The notes beneath the pieces are model-generated. The model was not told the origin of the DNA and ran no database searches. It was given only the letters and a program-made list of their open reading frames with translations. Position numbers and translations under genes: made by a program. From a virus, in IMG/VR virus record IMGVR_UViG_3300009786_000019, positions 1 to 51,111 of that record: a stretch of 51,111 nucleotides of DNA; one strand, given 5' to 3'. Shown piece by piece: positions 41,194 to 48,332 of the stretch (position 1 is its first letter; every line of letters starts with the position of its first letter).

Positions 41194-41807
41194 TAAGCAT
41201 GGAAAGCAGTAATAGTAGTAAAAGTAGCTACTGTGTACTGAATATACACCCCATCCGTAAACATAACGCCTTCTTCCGGAATATTCACATCGCGTGTAAC
41301 AGTGGCACTAGCTACCGTCCCTAACTTCATCACAGAAGTACCTGAAGGGGACGTAGTTAAAAAATCTAAAGTACCCGCTGTACCAGAATTAACAATGTAA
41401 ATCCCTTTTAGACGGGATCTTCCTGCAAAGACAACATCTGCCGCTCCACCAGCCATTCCAATAGAAACATTAGCCGCAGGTTGCGCCGAAGCATCTGCCG
41501 CCGTTATTGTCTTAAAATATTTAGTGCCAGCATGGGCGGTAGCTGATGCAGAAAGCGTGATAACTTCTGTCTGAGAATCTCCATTAACGTCTGTACCGGT
41601 TAACGTTACGGTTTTACCGTTATCGCCCGTTCCGGCTGTCGTACAGGTGATGATTCTTCCTGCGGCAAAAGTAGCTACCCCACCATCGGTGTCTGTGCCA
41701 TCTATAGTAAAAGCCGTATTGGGACGAGCGGCGGCGGCTACTGAAGCCGCATCCACTGCATTTGTGTCGGCAGTAATAAAAACTGCTTGTGCATCAGAAC
41801 CTGCCAT
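41193..41807 (-). CDS. Head-decoration-like structural protein
   Basis: 204 residues; Ala/Thr/Gly-rich with beta-strand repeats (G-T-G-D-N-G-K-T-V-T-L-T-G-T-D, V-N-G-D-S-Q-T-E-V-I-T-L). Such compositions are usual in capsid decoration or fibre proteins, and it lies a few genes after the major capsid gene. No enzyme motif. Its stop overlaps the next start. Specific role unproven. Confidence 0.68.
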   Translation of the reverse strand: MAGSDAQAVFITADTNAVDAASVAAAARPNTAFTIDGTDTDGGVATFAAGRIITCTTAGTGDNGKTVTLTGTDVNGDSQTEVITLSASATAHAGTKYFKTITAADASAQPAANVSIGMAGGAADVVFAGRSRLKGIYIVNSGTAGTLDFLTTSPSGTSVMKLGTVASATVTRDVNIPEEGVMFTDGVYIQYTVATFTTITAFHA

Positions 41808-41810
41808 CGT

Positions 41811-41987
41811 TTATTCCTCTATTTCACCCCGTAAAACCAAAGCTTTACGAGCAGCACTTCCTATGGGGGGAAGTGCTGCCGTGTTGACTGCTTTAGGTTT
41901 TGCTTTAGGTTTAGGTTTAGGTTTAGCTCCAGTTTTAGCTTTAACTTTAGCTTTAACTTTAACTTTAGCTTTCTCTTTTGCAGCCAT
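41811..41987 (-). CDS. Histone-H1-tail-like lysine-rich protein
   Basis: 58 residues from ATG 41987. Residues 1-33 alternate Lys with Ala, Val and Pro (K-A-K-V-K-V-K-A-K-V-K-A-K, then K-P-K-P-K-P-K-A-K-P), like the DNA-binding tail of histone H1. The C-terminal 20 residues lack the bias (I-G-S-A-A-R-K-A-L-V-L-R-G-E-I-E-E). It could neutralise packaged DNA. Its coding DNA contains a strong hairpin (41851-41879). Confidence 0.72.
   Translation of the reverse strand: MAAKEKAKVKVKAKVKAKTGAKPKPKPKAKPKAVNTAALPPIGSAARKALVLRGEIEE
41851..41879. repeat. Perfect 11-bp stem inside a coding region
   Basis: Arms GCAGCACTTCC and GGAAGTGCTGC around a seven-base loop. There is no adjacent T-run on the minus strand, so it is unlikely to be a terminator; an mRNA processing or stability signal between the capsid and downstream genes is more likely. 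Confidence 0.75.
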
Positions 41988-41998
41988 AGCTAATTACC

Positions 41999-42715
41999 TT
42001 AACGGTTTTGTGATGTAAACAAATAATCAATAGTTGCTGATTTAGTTCCAGTCGCAGACCCTGAAAGCTCCATAGCACCGATAGTTAGGTTCTCGTTATC
42101 GGGAAGATTATCTGTATGCGTAGCAACAAGGTTCCTGTTTACAAAAAATTCAACTGAACCCGTTTCTTTAACGTGAAAACCAAGCGTTATATAAGTGCCG
42201 GGAACTATATCCACACCAGAGTCTGTTGTGGTTGCGGTGCCATCTTTTTCTGTTACGCAGTCAATATTGCTGTCGCCATCGTCAATTTGGAAAACAATTC
42301 TGTCGGTAGCGGTTAACATGGCTTCTGGATTAGTAGCAAAGTTAAGCGTCAGGCCAACACAAACGTCCATTGCATCACCTTCGTCGTCGGTAATAAACAG
42401 CTTTGTTTCAAACCAAATATCTCTTGACGAAGATAGGGCATATATTTCGTTACCCTGTACAGAAGCGCCATCATTGTCTGTGGTAGCTTGAGAAGTTAAA
42501 ACAAGAGTGCCGTTTTCAGCGTCAGCGCCCAAAGCAGCAGTGGCACTTGAATCTTTAACGACTGTCCAGTCGTTAGTTGCATCAAGCGCAATTCCCGTAA
42601 AATCGTCCATATAAGTGACGAAATCAGGGTTTTTATCAACCGGAAGGTTTTCAAACCACTTTCGTGGTGAATCCTTACCAGCAAAAAGAATAGGACCAGT
42701 AAAATGAACAGCCAT
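41999..42715 (-). CDS. Lectin-like structural/decoration protein
   Basis: 238 residues; beta-rich, with C-terminal L-G-F-H-V-K-E-T-G-S-V-E-F-F-V-N-R-N-L-V-A, the pattern of concanavalin-like/LamG jelly-roll strands. It follows the major capsid gene's terminator, so it may be expressed at a different level. Its likely role is capsid decoration or host-surface contact. Ribosome site GGGAG before ATG 42715. Confidence 0.68.
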   Translation of the reverse strand: MAVHFTGPILFAGKDSPRKWFENLPVDKNPDFVTYMDDFTGIALDATNDWTVVKDSSATAALGADAENGTLVLTSQATTDNDGASVQGNEIYALSSSRDIWFETKLFITDDEGDAMDVCVGLTLNFATNPEAMLTATDRIVFQIDDGDSNIDCVTEKDGTATTTDSGVDIVPGTYITLGFHVKETGSVEFFVNRNLVATHTDNLPDNENLTIGAMELSGSATGTKSATIDYLFTSQNR

Positions 42716-42782
42716 GATTTTCTCCCGTCTTGGCTAATGTCAGTCACCCAATGCGACTGTCAGGAAAGGAAAATCATACCCT

Positions 42783-42809
42783 AAAATAAAAAAGGCGGCA
42801 AGCGCCGCC
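42783..42809 (-). terminator. Terminator after the major capsid gene
   Basis: Minus-strand GGCGGC, short loop, GCCGCC, followed by TTTTTTATTTT, 20 bp after the capsid stop. It probably reduces downstream transcription while capsid mRNA is made in excess. Confidence 0.9.
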
Positions 42810-42828
42810 TTTCTCAATAGAGAGCTAA

Positions 42829-43740
42829 TTAAGCTCCCGGTGTACCGATCACTGATCTCCAATCGGAAACGCCGAACGAATAACGAGCACGGGCTTTAAA
42901 ACGCATGTTGCCAGTATCAAAGTCCCCTTCCATTGCCGTTTTAACCGGCGAACGGTTGAAGTATTTGAAACCATTTGGCGCATCAGTTTTAATGAAGAAT
43001 GCATCCGTATCAGTGAGGAAGTGGTTAACCACCGCACCTTCAGGGAGCATACCCATTGCCTTAGTAGCGTTAATGTCGTTATCAGCAGTTCCGGGTCTCA
43101 GGTTAGAATTAATAATTCTTTCTGAGATGAACTGGAGTTCTTTAGGAATAATAAGTTTCATTCCACGAACTGCGATCTTCAGGCCCCGCTCGTCGGTAAA
43201 GCCAGCAATATCGATTAACATTTGCTCAAGCGAAGTCTCGTTGAGATCCGCAGCAACTGCCAATACGTTAGTCTGATTACCGGACAAGGATGGGTGAGAA
43301 GCAGAACATAAAGCTGCGCCGTCACCCAAAGCAAAACCATTGCTGGTAGAAAAAGCGTTGTTGAGAACAGCAGCCGCTTTTATTTGCTTTGTGGTAGCCA
43401 TTGATCGAGCCAATGCCTTGGTATAGCGGGAAGCAAGACGGTCATAAAGATTATCTTCAATAGCTTCTTCTGTAATTGAAAAAGCGAGAGCGATAGTCTC
43501 ATGCGTATATCTTGCTGTATAGGTCTCTTGTGCGTCGTCAAAGCTTATTGTACCACCTTCACTTTTGACAGGAGCACTTGCGAAACCGCCCAGCATAACC
43601 TCCTCTTCAAAGGCTCTGTCCGAAGACTCTTCCTCAAAGATTTCAGCATCTTCGTTTTCGTAGCGATCATACTCTAAGCCGAACAGCGCATTAAGGCCGG
43701 GTTCTAGCTCTTTCGCTAATTGCGATCTTGAAATAGCCAT
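42829..43740 (-). CDS. Major capsid protein
   Basis: 303 residues, HK97-fold by inference. Sequence E-E-E-V-M-L-G-G-F-A, R-Y-T-H-E-T-I-A-L-A-F-S-I-T-E-E-A-I-E-D-N-L-Y-D and L-K-I-A-V-R-G-M-K-L-I-I-P-K match the Mu gpT-like/capsid shell group. It lies after co-chaperonin, scaffold and two head genes, and is followed by a strong terminator, as for abundant capsid proteins. No protease gene is seen beside it. ATG 43740. Confidence 0.87.
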   Translation of the reverse strand: MAISRSQLAKELEPGLNALFGLEYDRYENEDAEIFEEESSDRAFEEEVMLGGFASAPVKSEGGTISFDDAQETYTARYTHETIALAFSITEEAIEDNLYDRLASRYTKALARSMATTKQIKAAAVLNNAFSTSNGFALGDGAALCSASHPSLSGNQTNVLAVAADLNETSLEQMLIDIAGFTDERGLKIAVRGMKLIIPKELQFISERIINSNLRPGTADNDINATKAMGMLPEGAVVNHFLTDTDAFFIKTDAPNGFKYFNRSPVKTAMEGDFDTGNMRFKARARYSFGVSDWRSVIGTPGA

Positions 43741-43752
43741 TAGTCTGCCTCC

Positions 43753-44403
43753 TTAAATGCCTAACGAGGTCGCAGTAGTCTGCGAGTCGAAACGGCTTGT
43801 TGATGAGTTAAAATGAGCGTTAAGACGAACCAACAACGGTATACCCGCAGCAGCGAAGTCGCTGTTTGCTGCTTCATCAGCTACGCCGACGACTCTTAAA
43901 GGTAAAGTTGCAGTGGTTGCTATTGTGCTCACACCAAATGCAGAGTTTGAAACTCCGGTATTGCTATCTCCCGTTCTTGCAGAAGTTCCTAAAGAAGCAT
44001 TAGCGAAAACAGCCGCTTGCGCGGTTGCTCTGTCCGTTAAAGACGCATCGCTTGCTACTTTAAAAATTTGCATAGGATTATCTGCTACAAACGCTTTTAC
44101 AGGAAAATTTGTATCGACGCTTACAGATCCCGATCCGGGCCAGTAGTTAATCCAAACAGGTTTTTTTTGCACAGAATCTTGGTACTGTACGCCCATTAGA
44201 ACGCCCAATGCTTGTGTCGTTCCGCCATCGGTGGCTCCTGCAAAGGTTATTACGCCCGCAGCAAGAGGTACACAGATACCGTATTGATATATAGCATCGG
44301 TGTTGTTAGAAGCGATCTCATACTCAGTTACGCCAGTAGAGTTTACGCCACTTCCAACTATTCCAACAGGACGAAGACCAAAGGCAGTGTTGCTATTAGC
44401 CAT
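43753..44403 (-). CDS. Capsid-associated decoration protein
   Basis: 216 residues starting M-A-N-S-N-T-A-F-G-L-R-P-V, a common start for decoration/structural proteins of marine phages. Body beta-rich, Ala/Thr/Ser-rich, no enzyme motif. Immediately precedes the capsid gene, with a 12-bp gap; likely stabilises the capsid shell. Precise fold unassigned. Confidence 0.7.
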   Translation of the reverse strand: MANSNTAFGLRPVGIVGSGVNSTGVTEYEIASNNTDAIYQYGICVPLAAGVITFAGATDGGTTQALGVLMGVQYQDSVQKKPVWINYWPGSGSVSVDTNFPVKAFVADNPMQIFKVASDASLTDRATAQAAVFANASLGTSARTGDSNTGVSNSAFGVSTIATTATLPLRVVGVADEAANSDFAAAGIPLLVRLNAHFNSSTSRFDSQTTATSLGI

Positions 44404-44430
44404 TTTACTTCCTCCAATAAAAAACGGTCA

Positions 44431-44916
44431 TCACTTACGTGGACCGCCAAAAGTTACACGAGATTGACGATCCGGGTGTGCAATCGCCATAGTTGAGTGT
44501 GCATTTTCCCGCAACATGTCTGAATCAACAGCTTCCATTTGATCTGAATTTTTTGAATTAAAATATGCAGTTCTTTCAGCTACTGTTTCTAAAGGCATTC
44601 TTGCAAGAAGCAGCCCACCTACTCCGAACACACCTTCGTATCTACCTGATTCAACAACAGGGGCTTCAAAATCGGGGTGTTCGTCTTTACGAACTAACTC
44701 CCAGCCCTCTCTTATTCTTGCACTGACGTTCTTGGTATCACTAAATCCCCGGACTTCATCACGAATCCAACGATGTTTATACCCATCAGGCGCAGGTGGT
44801 GCGTCGAGCATAGATGGTGGACTCCAAGGCTTACGCATAGCCTTTTTGTCTCTAGTGTTATTTGCGCGAGAAGCTCGTTTAATAGGCTCATCAACTGTAT
44901 TGATTTCTTCACTCAT
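44431..44916 (-). CDS. Conserved head-assembly-region protein
   Basis: 161 residues. Basic N-terminus (R-A-S-R-A-N-N-T-R-D-K-K-A-M-R-K-P-W), then G-Y-K-H-R-W-I-R-D-E and F-G-V-G-G-L-L-L-A-R-M-P-L-E. Found between the scaffold and capsid genes; such proteins recur at this place in marine phage genomes, but no function is known to me. It may help scaffold-capsid assembly. Confidence 0.72.
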   Translation of the reverse strand: MSEEINTVDEPIKRASRANNTRDKKAMRKPWSPPSMLDAPPAPDGYKHRWIRDEVRGFSDTKNVSARIREGWELVRKDEHPDFEAPVVESGRYEGVFGVGGLLLARMPLETVAERTAYFNSKNSDQMEAVDSDMLRENAHSTMAIAHPDRQSRVTFGGPRK

Positions 44917-44920
44917 ATCC

Positions 44921-45790
44921 CTACTCCTTCACGTATTTCGCGTATTCTTCAAGCGGCACACCCAATTTTTTTGCTATCGAAATTTGGCTAGGGGTGAGTC
45001 TAACCTGTCTTTTCCCACTGCGCCCTGTTGTTTGTCTACTAGCAGAAGCCACTGTCTGGGCGGGACGGCGGTTCTGTTCTTTAAACTTATGCGGAAACTC
45101 TTCAGAGACTCTCCGATCCAATTCATTATAGTAATCATCGGACTGCGGGTCAAATCCCTGTTCTTCGACTAACTTTTTGTGTATGCCAAAAGCCGCATAC
45201 GTCATAGCCTCGTCTTCACCGAACCAGTCGTTTTTGACGGCCCACTGTTCTGCTTTAGGGTCGGGCCTTTTTGTTTGCGGTTGTTGTTGCGGCATCGGTT
45301 GGTTTAACTGAGCTTGTTGTTGGGCCGCAAGCTGTTGTTGATACCTTTCTTGCTGGACTTTAGCCTGTTGGGCGCGATCATTTTCAATCGCCAAAGACGT
45401 TAGTTGCCGTTGAGCATCTACAACCGCTTTTGTGTCCCCCACATCCATAGCGCGTTGCATAGTTTCTTCAGCTTGTTGCTGTTGAGTGTTTACTCGATTA
45501 CTAAACTCATTAACATAATGACTATCCAAACTGTTCATGCGAGTTTTTATTTGTTGAGACTCTTCTTGCACTTGTTTGGCGTAGCTTATTGCTTCAACTT
45601 CACGACGTTCGGCGTCCCGCATTTTTTTAGTCAAACGATTTATTCGTTTTTGCGTGGCCGAATCTGCTTTGTCAAACTGATCTTCAGTGGTTCCTTCAGC
45701 GCCTTCCTCTTCAGTACCCGGCACTTCAACCACGGTTTCTTTATCTTCTAATTCAAGTTCTACCTGTTCTGTTGCGTTTTCAGCATTCAT
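44921..45790 (-). CDS. Capsid scaffolding protein
   Basis: 289 residues. Acidic N-terminus, long coiled coil (about 40-165) and a stretch with 40 percent Gln (Q-Q-L-A-A-Q-Q-Q-A-Q-L-N-Q-P-M-P-Q-Q-Q), then a basic C-terminal end L-T-P-S-Q-I-S-I-A-K-K-L-G-V-P-L-E, as the helix-loop-helix capsid-binding tip of scaffolds. Located just upstream of the capsid genes and after the co-chaperonin. Confidence 0.83.
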   Translation of the reverse strand: MNAENATEQVELELEDKETVVEVPGTEEEGAEGTTEDQFDKADSATQKRINRLTKKMRDAERREVEAISYAKQVQEESQQIKTRMNSLDSHYVNEFSNRVNTQQQQAEETMQRAMDVGDTKAVVDAQRQLTSLAIENDRAQQAKVQQERYQQQLAAQQQAQLNQPMPQQQPQTKRPDPKAEQWAVKNDWFGEDEAMTYAAFGIHKKLVEEQGFDPQSDDYYNELDRRVSEEFPHKFKEQNRRPAQTVASASRQTTGRSGKRQVRLTPSQISIAKKLGVPLEEYAKYVKE

Positions 45791-45799
45791 AAGTCACCT

Positions 45800-46258
45800 T
45801 TAGTAATGTTTGACATTTTCGGGGTCTGATATTCTTGCAAGAATCTCATCATCGTTCAAAATCCTTACCTCCCCGCCGTCAATGGAAAACCGTGATCCGG
45901 CATAACGGGCAAACATCACCCAGTCTTTTTCTTTACACCACGGACCTATGGGAAACTTTTCGGGATCTTTGTACGCTAAATCGCCAACTTTCAAAACATA
46001 CCCTACTTGCGTGGAAATATGCTGTTGTTCCACGGACTCTTTGGGTAAAGCAATCCCCCCGGTAGTCTTACCTACACCTCTGTACGGAAGAATAAGTATT
46101 CTCCAGCCGGTAGGTGACGGCAATTTTTCCAGTAAGGTTTCGCCTATGTTTTCGGGTCTAAGATAAGGCTCTTCTTGATATGCATCCTCCAGCGTAGCTG
46201 CTTTAACGCTTTGGCTGGGGGCCGCAGAAAGGTCTATTTTTGACTTACTCATCATCAT
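45800..46258 (-). CDS. GroES-like co-chaperonin
   Basis: 152 residues. From residue 52, R-I-L-I-L-P-Y-R, then the mobile-loop sequence G-K-T-T-G-G-I-A-L-P-K (63-73) with the GroEL-binding G-G-I-A-L, then G-Y-V-L-K-V-G-D and F-S-I-D-G-G-E-V-R-I-L-N-D-D-E-I-L-A matching the Cpn10 barrel. The first 50 residues are an extra acidic extension. Three consecutive ATGs (46258, 46255, 46252); the last has the best spacing to GGAG. Likely substitutes for host GroES in folding the capsid protein, like T4 gp31. Confidence 0.88.
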   Translation of the reverse strand: MMMSKSKIDLSAAPSQSVKAATLEDAYQEEPYLRPENIGETLLEKLPSPTGWRILILPYRGVGKTTGGIALPKESVEQQHISTQVGYVLKVGDLAYKDPEKFPIGPWCKEKDWVMFARYAGSRFSIDGGEVRILNDDEILARISDPENVKHY

Positions 46259-46442
46259 GCTCCTGTTTTTCTAGCAGGTCTTTTAACTCCTGATCCACGT
46301 GATTTAGAGCTTCTAAATTGCCCATAAGTTCACGATATTGCTCCATAGACTTTACATTTCCGTAAATTAACGAATCTACAACAGATTGCCTACGATCTCT
46401 GGTGATTGAAAAAACTGCCGAAGCGGTTTTTATCTCATTCAT
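46245..46442 (-). CDS. Small helical protein, first gene of the head operon
   Basis: 65 residues, ATG 46442, overlapping the co-chaperonin start. Acidic, predicted helical (M-E-Q-Y-R-E-L-M-G-N-L-E-A-L-N-H-V-D-Q-E-L-K-D-L). Upstream lies a promoter candidate at 46474-46503. No known function, but its tight linkage to co-chaperonin suggests a role in head assembly. Confidence 0.65.
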   Translation of the reverse strand: MNEIKTASAVFSITRDRRQSVVDSLIYGNVKSMEQYRELMGNLEALNHVDQELKDLLEKQEHDDE

Positions 46443-46473
46443 TCTTATATTTACACATATAATCTTGGATCGT

Positions 46474-46503
46474 CAGATTTTATCTGATCAACTCTTATAT
46501 GTA
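46474..46503 (-). promoter_or_regulatory. Head-operon promoter with dyad
   Basis: Minus-strand TTGTAC, 18 bp, TAAAAT. The -10 is in the centre of a TCAGAT-AAA-ATCTGA palindrome, which may be an operator. It precedes the helical, co-chaperonin, scaffold and capsid genes. Confidence 0.6.
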
Positions 46504-46510
46504 CAACACC

Positions 46511-46963
46511 TTATACGGTTTTACAGTCTTCTCCTTGCCACAACAGGGCTTCGGCCTCTCTTCTTCGCACCAGTCCTTCTAAAACTTTACCACCTGCTCG
46601 GTTCCAGCGTTTCATCTGATAAGGAATGTCAGCCCGGCTACTATCACTATCGTCGTTAATACGCTGAAGAAGAGTAGACTTCCGTAAGTTAGTTCCACCG
46701 AGGTTGTAGACCCAAGAAACGAGCGCATCGAACTCATTTTGTTTGAGAGGTACGTTGACAAGTTTTTGTATCGTTGCTTCAAACTCCTCAAGATCCTCCT
46801 GTAATAAAACATCAGATTCTCCCTGTGTACATGTATCACCTTCTTGAACGCCCGCAGTGTGTCCATAACCAATCGTCCATACGGAAGCACTGCACTGATA
46901 AGCTTCAAGTTCGCAGCCTTCAAATTTTTTAATAAGAGCAATCCCTTCCGCACTTGTTTTCAT
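46511..46963 (-). CDS. Endolysin, GH24 lysozyme
   Basis: 150 residues from ATG 46963 (GGAG five bases upstream; an earlier ATG at 46978 has none). E15, C24 and T30 give the E-8-C-5-T catalytic triad found in R-type phage lysozymes, with Cys in the Asp position. T-I-G-Y-G-H-T and the W-V-Y-N-L-G-G-T-N and R-R-R-E-A-E-A-L-L helices are present. No signal sequence, so a holin is required for release. Downstream of a holin gene cluster (47182-48048). Confidence 0.92.
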   Translation of the reverse strand: MKTSAEGIALIKKFEGCELEAYQCSASVWTIGYGHTAGVQEGDTCTQGESDVLLQEDLEEFEATIQKLVNVPLKQNEFDALVSWVYNLGGTNLRKSTLLQRINDDSDSSRADIPYQMKRWNRAGGKVLEGLVRRREAEALLWQGEDCKTV

Positions 46964-47004
46964 CCTAACTCCATACATATAAGAGAAAGACTACCACAAA
47001 CCCT

Positions 47005-47172
47005 TTATTTTTTCTTGGATGTTTCACGTGGAACTTCAACGTAAGCTTCATTAACGTCAGGAGTCGATTTGTCATCCCCAACAAACTGGCCTTTAGCATC
47101 TCTTGCTCTTACTAAATCAACTTCTTTCTTAGCAAAGAATTTCAAACTAATACGTTTTAACCATTTAATCAT
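47005..47172 (-). CDS. Small basic protein in lysis cluster
   Basis: 55 residues from ATG 47172. Starts M-I-K-W-L-K-R-I-S-L-K-F-F-A-K-K, basic and amphipathic, then A-R-D-A-K-G-Q-F-V-G-D-D and a lysine-rich end. Small proteins of this pattern are seen near lysis genes in marine phages. No family assigned; may bind membrane or act as a regulator of lysis. Too small to be certain, but has AGGA upstream. Confidence 0.62.
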   Translation of the reverse strand: MIKWLKRISLKFFAKKEVDLVRARDAKGQFVGDDKSTPDVNEAYVEVPRETSKKK

Positions 47173-47181
47173 TTTAGTTTG

Positions 47182-47328
47182 TTAGTCCTTATCCTTTTTG
47201 TTGTGTAAATCAAATAAAGCTATTATTTGTTTTTTAATATGTCCCACATCGACATGTAATTTGATTAGGGAATAGACAACCACGGACACCCCCCCCAGAA
47301 TAAGGATTAGGGTGTTAATGACATCCAT
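47182..47328 (-). CDS. Small single-pass membrane protein (lysis cluster)
   Basis: 48 residues from ATG 47328. One membrane helix, residues 4-23 (I-N-T-L-I-L-I-L-G-G-V-S-V-V-V-Y-S-L-I), followed by a basic, helical tail. It begins 15 bases after the holin stop. It could be a second holin, antiholin or part of a spanin system. No lipoprotein signal seen. Confidence 0.65.
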   Translation of the reverse strand: MDVINTLILILGGVSVVVYSLIKLHVDVGHIKKQIIALFDLHNKKDKD

Positions 47329-47342
47329 TAGCTTTATCTCTT

Positions 47343-47735
47343 CTATTTTGATACGCCCTTATATTTTTCAAAGGAGCGCAAAGAACCAAGTCCTAATAAT
47401 CCGCCTAAAACAGTAAGGAGCGACGACATGTCAAAGTCCGGTAAATCCGGTATTTCCTGACCTGCATAGCTTAGTATAAATATTAGAAGTGGTTGAAAAA
47501 CAAAGTGCCATCCGAAAGCAATTGCACAAACCCAACCGACTAAGGGCCTCCAAGACGATTGAAACCAGTTACCTTGGGCCTCAAGCTTATTTACCTCTAT
47601 CTGAGCTAAGGCAACGTCATGTGCCTGTTTTTCGGCCATTGTGGCAATCTCGTGGGCCAAGGCGTTTTTCTGATCTTTGTCCTCTACAAATTTGTCTAAT
47701 AGACCGGTAACTGGACCAATGAGGGCTTGTAACAT
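47343..47735 (-). CDS. Holin of the 3TMs type
   Basis: 130 residues. Amphipathic N-terminus and heptad-like helix (A-L-A-H-E-I-A-T-M-A-E-K-Q), then N-W-F-Q-S-S-W-R-P-L-V-G-W-V-C-A-I-A-F-G-W-H-F, a match to the GTA_holin_3TM signature, followed by two more hydrophobic segments. It should form the inner-membrane pore that releases the endolysin. Next to the EF-hand membrane protein upstream. Confidence 0.85.
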   Translation of the reverse strand: MLQALIGPVTGLLDKFVEDKDQKNALAHEIATMAEKQAHDVALAQIEVNKLEAQGNWFQSSWRPLVGWVCAIAFGWHFVFQPLLIFILSYAGQEIPDLPDFDMSSLLTVLGGLLGLGSLRSFEKYKGVSK

Positions 47736-47745
47736 TTAAGGCTCC

Positions 47746-48048
47746 TTATTTTCTACTCATAAAAGCCGTAGCCCCAAAATAAGCGGCTACGATTGAAGCT
47801 TGCGCTATGTAGAACAACCCTAGTAAATCAGAAAGAGCTTGCACTCTTGAATCCGGCATGGCTGGAAGCATTAGAAAAATAGAAAAAAGCAACATGCTAA
47901 TCATGGCAAGCCAAGCCATTTGTTTTTGACTTTCTGCTTTTTCTTCTCGTAATTCCAGTTCCACCAACTGTTGTTGACGTTCCAACTCTTTGTCGGTTAC
48001 TTCGCCATCCCCATCTAGGTCATATTTTTCATATTGTTGGGTCACCAT
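47746..48048 (-). CDS. EF-hand membrane protein (lysis cluster)
   Basis: 100 residues from ATG 48048 (a TTG at 48066 is an alternative). Residues 10-21 read D-L-D-G-D-G-E-V-T-D-K-E, a canonical EF-hand loop with acids at 1, 3, 5 and 12. A coiled-coil stretch follows, then two membrane helices (about 44-62 and 74-92). The placement next to holin suggests a calcium-sensitive lysis regulator, holin or antiholin; this is inference. A single loop may bind calcium only weakly or as a dimer. Confidence 0.7.
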   Translation of the reverse strand: MVTQQYEKYDLDGDGEVTDKELERQQQLVELELREEKAESQKQMAWLAMISMLLFSIFLMLPAMPDSRVQALSDLLGLFYIAQASIVAAYFGATAFMSRK

Positions 48049-48332
48049 TTGACTCGATCCGCCCAATAAGCTGCTGACATTTTGCCTTTTGCTATGTTCT
48101 TAGCGTGACGCGCCTTAAAACTTTTGCGCTTGCGCTTCACGGCCTCACTTTCTCCCTTTTTGGGCTTACCTGCCGTCTTAGCCCCTTGCTGTCCAAACCG
48201 TATTGTTTTAACTTTATCTCCAACTTTTGCCACGACAATATGACTTTTTGTCGAGTGGTTTGGAGTGCGCTTCGGTTCGTTGAACCCTTCAACTTTCGCA
48301 CGTTTTAGCCTTGGGTCTTTTTCTTTAGCCAT
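48042..48332 (-). CDS. Conserved basic protein, unknown function
   Basis: 96 residues, about 23 percent Lys. V-K-T-I-R-F-G-Q-Q-G-A-K-T-A-G, K-R-K-S-F-K-A-R-H-A-K-N-I and A-A-Y-W-A-D-R-V-K-W resemble a conserved marine phage protein found near portal or lysis genes. Probably DNA- or RNA-binding; not assigned. Overlaps next gene's start region by seven bases and its start overlaps preceding stop as TAATG. Confidence 0.72.
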   Translation of the reverse strand: MAKEKDPRLKRAKVEGFNEPKRTPNHSTKSHIVVAKVGDKVKTIRFGQQGAKTAGKPKKGESEAVKRKRKSFKARHAKNIAKGKMSAAYWADRVKW

